NCBI GenBank assembly: GCA_035295665.1
Contig: DATGIQ010000196.1
Span: 1-10,341 of the forward strand
Length of the DNA stretch: 10,341 bases
Source of the DNA: DATGIQ01 sp035295665
GTDB lineage: Bacteria > Planctomycetota > Planctomycetia > Gemmatales > Gemmataceae
Direction: 5' to 3'
Shown here: piece by piece, positions 7,045-10,341 of the stretch
How positions within the stretch are numbered: position 1 is the stretch's first letter
Layout of the letters: the number at the start of each line of letters is the position of its first letter
The notes under the pieces: generated by a model
The model's database searches: none
Seen by the model: the letters and a program-made list of their open reading frames with translations, nothing else
Told to the model about the DNA's origin: nothing
Program-made: the position numbers and the translations under genes

Positions 7045-8907
7045 ATGTATCTACCGAAGTGGGTATGGGCGTCGGGCCGATCTCTTGGGACCCCGCGGCG
7101 TCGCGGGACCGCGCCGTACCGGCCTACGCTGGAAAACCTGGAGGATCGCAGGGTGATGACGCGGATCCTCGATCTGGGAGCGCTGGGGCAGTTTGGCAGC
7201 TACGCCCAGGCCATCAATCAATTCGGCCAAGTGACCGGCTCCTCGGTGCCCAGCGGAGGCACGCTTCAGCATGCCTTTCTGTATTCGGACGGCAGCATGC
7301 GCGATCTGGGGGTCCTTGGCAACACTAGCTTCGGTGAAGCGATCAATAACAATGGCTTGGTGGCAGGATATTCCAATGTCGTCGGCGGCTCAGTCAATCA
7401 CGCGGTCCTCGGCGGCTCGGAAGATCTGGGGACCCTGCCGGGAGGTTCCGATAGCGAGGCCTACGGCATCAACGACAACAACTTCGTCGTCGGATCTTCC
7501 AATTCATCCGCTTCCTATGCTCCCGATGCCGTGGTCTGGGCCGGGGGGGCGGTCGACCTGGGCTCTGTCGTAGGTACCCCGAGCCAGGCGCGGGCCATCA
7601 ACAACAACAATCAAATTACGGGCTGGGCCGGCAACCATGCGTTCCTCTACGATCCCAGCGAAGGCGTGATCAACCTCGTCGATGCTGGCATTGGCAAGGC
7701 CATCAATGCCTCCGGCGAAGTGGCCGGTAGCGTCAATCATTCGGTAGGCCTGGCGTCGCCCTATGACACCACGGCGTTCGTTTACCAGAACGGCCAAACG
7801 ATCGACCTGGGCGGGCTTCCCGGCTACGCCTACAGTTCGGCGAATGGCATCAACGACCTCGGGCAGGTCGTAGGAACCGCCTGGCGGACGCTGCCGGACT
7901 TTCCCCTACCACCCAGCATGCCAACGGAGCGTCCGTTTCTTTACACGGACGGCCAAATGATCGACCTGAATAGCCTTCTGCCGGCCGGCTCGGGCTGGAC
8001 CTTGTTCGAAGCCAACGGCATCAACGACCAAGGGCAGATCGCTGGCACCGGAGTCAACCCCCAAGGCCAGACCCACGCTTTCATCCTTCAGCTCGATACG
8101 ACCAACCTCATCAAGAACGGTGGTTTCGAAACGGGCGACTTCACGTTCTGGACTCAGTACGGAAACCTTGGATATACTGGCGTGGACAGCACCGACGTGC
8201 ACACCGGCTCTTTCGCCGCCACCCTAGGCCCCATTGGCTCGCTGGGATATCTATCGCAGACCGTCCCGACGACGCCGGGCCAGACGTATACGCTCAGCTA
8301 CTGGCTGGCCCATCCGTACCCGGATTGGTTGGCTCCGGATCCGGATGTACCCAACGAATTCCAGGTTTCCATTGGCGGCACGACGGTCTCGGACCAGGTG
8401 AACCTCGGAAATTTCGATTACACGCAGTTTACGGCCACGTACACGGCGACGGGATTCACCACAACCATTCGCTTCGATTTTCAGGAGGACCCGGCGTTCT
8501 TCTACCTCGACGACGTGGACTTCGAGCCTGGTGGGACCGCTCCGCCGAGTCCGAGCCAACCCCCGCCGCCAGCCGGTGGCGCACATCCATTCGAGACCGG
8601 CATTCAGCCGATGGCTGCGAAAGGTCCGATCGCAGCCCCAACCTTGAATTCGGGCACCCTCGAGAGCTTGTGCTCAGGAACTTGCACCGTTCCATGCACG
8701 ACCTTGGAACCCGCAGGCGCTCAAAGTTCCGAAGGGAACGGCTCAGCCAACCCCACGCCTCCCTTGCCCATGGTGCTTGACCAGGTGTTTCAGTTCCATG
8801 AATCGTGGGAGCCCGTACATCTGCGTCCTGGCGCACGCCAGTTCGAAGTTCTGAAGAGCGCCTTGGGAGAGGATATCCTTTCTGCACCGAGCGGCATGAA
8901 CGGATAA
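7045..8907 (+). CDS. Exported HAF-repeat protein with carbohydrate-binding-like domain
   Basis: The product has 620 residues. The N-terminus is basic and carries TLENLEDRRVM (28-38), the LExLExR motif found at the start of many planctomycete secreted proteins. There is no classic hydrophobic signal peptide, so export would rely on that motif. Residues about 41-350 hold some seven HAF-type repeats, seen in the alternating DLGALG / INxxGQVxG / AFLYxDG motifs, for example YGINDNNFVVGSS and ANGINDLGQVVGT; the family is expected to form a beta-propeller-like fold. Residues 354-496 form a jelly-roll-like domain beginning NLIKNGGFETGDFTFW and ending FFYLDDVDFEPGG. This matches the pattern of CBM4/9-like or DUF642-like sugar-binding domains. 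A Pro-rich linker (497-515) follows, then a short segment with C543, C547 and C551, and a tail with no known domain. No anchor or sorting signal is visible. The start has AAGGAG at 7032. Function is unknown; sugar or matrix binding at the surface is inferred. The 213-base gap suggests transcription separate from the CHAT gene. Confidence 0.9.
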   Translation: MYLPKWVWASGRSLGTPRRRGTAPYRPTLENLEDRRVMTRILDLGALGQFGSYAQAINQFGQVTGSSVPSGGTLQHAFLYSDGSMRDLGVLGNTSFGEAINNNGLVAGYSNVVGGSVNHAVLGGSEDLGTLPGGSDSEAYGINDNNFVVGSSNSSASYAPDAVVWAGGAVDLGSVVGTPSQARAINNNNQITGWAGNHAFLYDPSEGVINLVDAGIGKAINASGEVAGSVNHSVGLASPYDTTAFVYQNGQTIDLGGLPGYAYSSANGINDLGQVVGTAWRTLPDFPLPPSMPTERPFLYTDGQMIDLNSLLPAGSGWTLFEANGINDQGQIAGTGVNPQGQTHAFILQLDTTNLIKNGGFETGDFTFWTQYGNLGYTGVDSTDVHTGSFAATLGPIGSLGYLSQTVPTTPGQTYTLSYWLAHPYPDWLAPDPDVPNEFQVSIGGTTVSDQVNLGNFDYTQFTATYTATGFTTTIRFDFQEDPAFFYLDDVDFEPGGTAPPSPSQPPPPAGGAHPFETGIQPMAAKGPIAAPTLNSGTLESLCSGTCTVPCTTLEPAGAQSSEGNGSANPTPPLPMVLDQVFQFHESWEPVHLRPGARQFEVLKSALGEDILSAPSGMNG

Positions 8908-9182
8908 TCCAGAGCGGTTTGCACTCGATTGGAGTGGTGAGTCGGGATCAAGCCCACCCATGGCCATGGGTGGGCTTGATGCCGCGGGAACGTGCGCACG
9001 CTCTCGGGAACCTTCGGTATCTCCTTCTGCAACTCTTGGAGTGTACCGGTTCGCGGGCCGAGGGCGGCCCACGACACGGAAATCTTCCATGTTCCGTAAA
9101 GCGTCAGCCATCAAGGCTGCGCCAGCAAACAGGAACCGGGGGCCTAACCTGCACCGTAGAGGCGAACTCTCTGCAAAACGGT
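8908..9182. other. Convergent intergenic region
   Basis: These 275 bases separate two genes that end toward each other (stops at 8907 and 9183). They contain the 34-bp palindrome described separately and small inverted repeats: GGGCC/GGCCC at 9055-9070, ACGGAA/TTCCGT at 9076-9097 and CAGCC/GGCTG at 9105-9119. No tRNA-like fold, T-run or credible coding frame was seen. Confidence 0.6.
8947..8980. terminator. Perfect 34-bp palindrome, likely bidirectional terminator or mobile palindromic repeat
   Basis: The half-site ATCAAGCCCACCCATGG is followed directly by its exact reverse complement. After one G/G mismatch on the outside, three further pairs form (CGG 8943-8945 with CCG 8982-8984), giving a stem reaching 8943-8984. 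It lies 39 bases after the HAF-repeat stop and between convergent genes, the right place for a two-way terminator. There is no T-run on either side, so a factor-independent terminator of the usual type is not shown. It could also be a copy of a dispersed palindromic repeat or a binding site. Confidence 0.55.
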
Positions 9183-10341
9183 TTAGCGCAGTGCTTTGGT
9201 GGACGCTCCCTTCTTCGCGGTACGGCGTTCGGTTTCACCATCTCCGGGCAACAGAACCGTGAACCCTGCGGGAGGATAGACGCTGTCCGCCACCACGTTG
9301 TTCCCCGCAAAGAGAAGCAGCTTTAACACCTGTTCTGCCGCGACGGCGGGGGCCATCCCACGTGCCAGGATCATGTCCAGGTAGGTGAATTCGATGATGG
9401 CGCTCTCGGCCCAGTCCACGCTGGTGGTGTAGCCCGAGATGGGCAGGCAGGCGGCCTTGCCATAATCTCGCAGAAGTGTCACGCATTTCGGATCCTGGAG
9501 CAGCAAGCAGGCCGAGAAGTGCAACAGCCGCAGATCGCCCGCATGGCGCAAAGATTTCAGCAGGGAGTGCAGACCGATCGTTTCGCCGTCGACCACAATG
9601 CCTTCCGTCTTGGCGTGAGTCGCCAGGACCAGGACGACTGGCTCGGCCAGATACATGAGATCGCGGCAACACTTGCGCAGCCCCGCTTCGTTGACGAAAA
9701 ACCGGTGCCGGACCTGAACCTCCGCCACGCGGGCAAAGAACTCCCGCAGCATATGGCCGAACGAATACTCCTGCTCGGACAGCCGCCGCTGCCAGGGAGC
9801 CTCGAGGACCACCAGCCAGACCAAGTTCCGCTGCGGTCGGACCCGGATTCCCGACCAGGGCCGCCAGCCTTTGCCCCCGCGCACCTTCCACTCACCCTGG
9901 AAACTCAGTCCGTCCGCGGCCAACTCAAAACACCCGCGGCCGCGCGACCGGGATTCGCGGTAGTTGAAGGCCAGACGGTTGGCGGTTCGGCGGCCGATGA
10001 TCGTCGCCTGTCCCTCGACCTCATAGAAGCCGTGGACGCGGTCCTCTTCCTCGACGAGCCGCAGCAGGCCGAAGGAGCTATTCCACAAGCCATCGAAGCC
10101 GATCCGCTCTCCTTCCCACGATTCCCAGTCTTGCTCTCCGTCGGGACGAAACTCGCCGGCAAAGCCCTTCCCGTAGCGCGTCAGTTCGAACCAGCCTTCG
10201 CCGGTGATCGTCGGTTCTCGGTAAGTAAAGACCAGTTTGCCGCCCGTCGCCTTGCCCTCGATGGCACACTCGATGTTCATGTACGAACAAACGCCCCGGA
10301 CCTGGTCGCCTCGCTGTGTCAAGTTCATCGGTCCAAAGGTC
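9183..10341 (-). CDS. Caspase/CHAT-like His-Cys protein with two N-terminal beta-rich domains (5' end outside window)
   Basis: The frame remains open past the ATG at 10328 to the window edge (residues T-F-G-P before it). The gene probably starts upstream: FGPMNLTQRGDQVRG in the first repeat aligns with FGLLRLVEEEDRVHG in the second, so the ATG at 10328 falls inside the repeat. Numbering from that Met, residues 1-78 and about 79-163 are two copies of a beta-rich domain sharing F-G, V-x-G, L-x-F-x-Y-R-E, G-x-G-x-F-E-L, F-x-G-E and W-x-x-W-x-G-x-R. From about 168 a second domain follows: the strand LVWLVVLEAP, then VLVLATHAKTEG with H238, then LRLLHFSACLLLQD with C274, then ISGYTTSVDWAESA. A His and a Cys each after a hydrophobic strand, plus a downstream Gly-Tyr and Asp-Trp, fit the caspase-like superfamily; the 36-residue spacing is short but possible. 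The role is inferred as a protease whose beta domains bind a ligand or partner. A basic tail ends the protein. Upstream gene context is not visible. Confidence 0.8.
   Translation of the reverse strand, partial: TFGPMNLTQRGDQVRGVCSYMNIECAIEGKATGGKLVFTYREPTITGEGWFELTRYGKGFAGEFRPDGEQDWESWEGERIGFDGLWNSSFGLLRLVEEEDRVHGFYEVEGQATIIGRRTANRLAFNYRESRSRGRGCFELAADGLSFQGEWKVRGGKGWRPWSGIRVRPQRNLVWLVVLEAPWQRRLSEQEYSFGHMLREFFARVAEVQVRHRFFVNEAGLRKCCRDLMYLAEPVVLVLATHAKTEGIVVDGETIGLHSLLKSLRHAGDLRLLHFSACLLLQDPKCVTLLRDYGKAACLPISGYTTSVDWAESAIIEFTYLDMILARGMAPAVAAEQVLKLLLFAGNNVVADSVYPPAGFTVLLPGDGETERRTAKKGASTKALR

Noticed and set aside
6828..7328. Plus-strand open frame starting at the ATGA overlap with the TPR-CHAT stop
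   Set aside because: The overlap looks attractive, but there is no ribosome binding site or domain, and its second half is the out-of-frame reading of the HAF-repeat gene.
8805..9326. Plus-strand open frame across the convergent intergenic region
   Set aside because: It starts inside the HAF-repeat gene, reads through the palindrome and ends antisense to the minus-strand gene, with no domain.

Overview
The window looks like chromosomal DNA of a planctomycete, most likely of the Gemmataceae type. It is GC-rich. It carries a sigma factor paired with a membrane Ser/Thr kinase, a TPR-CHAT protein, HAF-repeat and DUF4214-repeat surface proteins, and an N-terminal LExLExR motif, a combination typical of that phylum. 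The assignment rests on gene content, not on a marker gene.

Layout. (1) 2-940, plus strand: the 3' part of a secreted protein with a small beta-sandwich repeat and four DUF4214-like repeats. (2) 988-6831, plus strand: a compact three-gene block. It consists of an ECF-type sigma factor (988-1587), a Ser/Thr kinase with an N-terminal anti-sigma-type zinc-finger motif and one membrane segment (1580-3307), and a large exported TPR-CHAT predicted protease with a C-terminal membrane anchor (3343-6831). The first two genes overlap by 8 bases; the third follows after 35 bases with its own strong ribosome binding site. (3) 6832-7044: a 213-base gap. (4) 7045-8907, plus strand: an exported HAF-repeat protein with a carbohydrate-binding-like jelly-roll domain. 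(5) 8908-9182: a convergent intergenic region with a perfect 34-bp palindrome. (6) 9183-10341, minus strand: the 3' part of a gene for two tandem beta-rich domains followed by a caspase/CHAT-like domain with a His-Cys pair.

How the genes may work together (inference). The sigma factor and the zinc-finger kinase resemble a sigma/anti-sigma pair in which the anti-sigma part is fused to a transmembrane kinase. The kinase's C-terminal domain and the TPR-CHAT protein are both predicted to lie outside the cytoplasmic membrane, so the block could form an envelope-sensing pathway linking an extracytoplasmic predicted protease to transcription. The second His-Cys protein is on the other strand and need not belong to the same pathway. 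No CRISPR array, transposon, tRNA or rRNA was seen.
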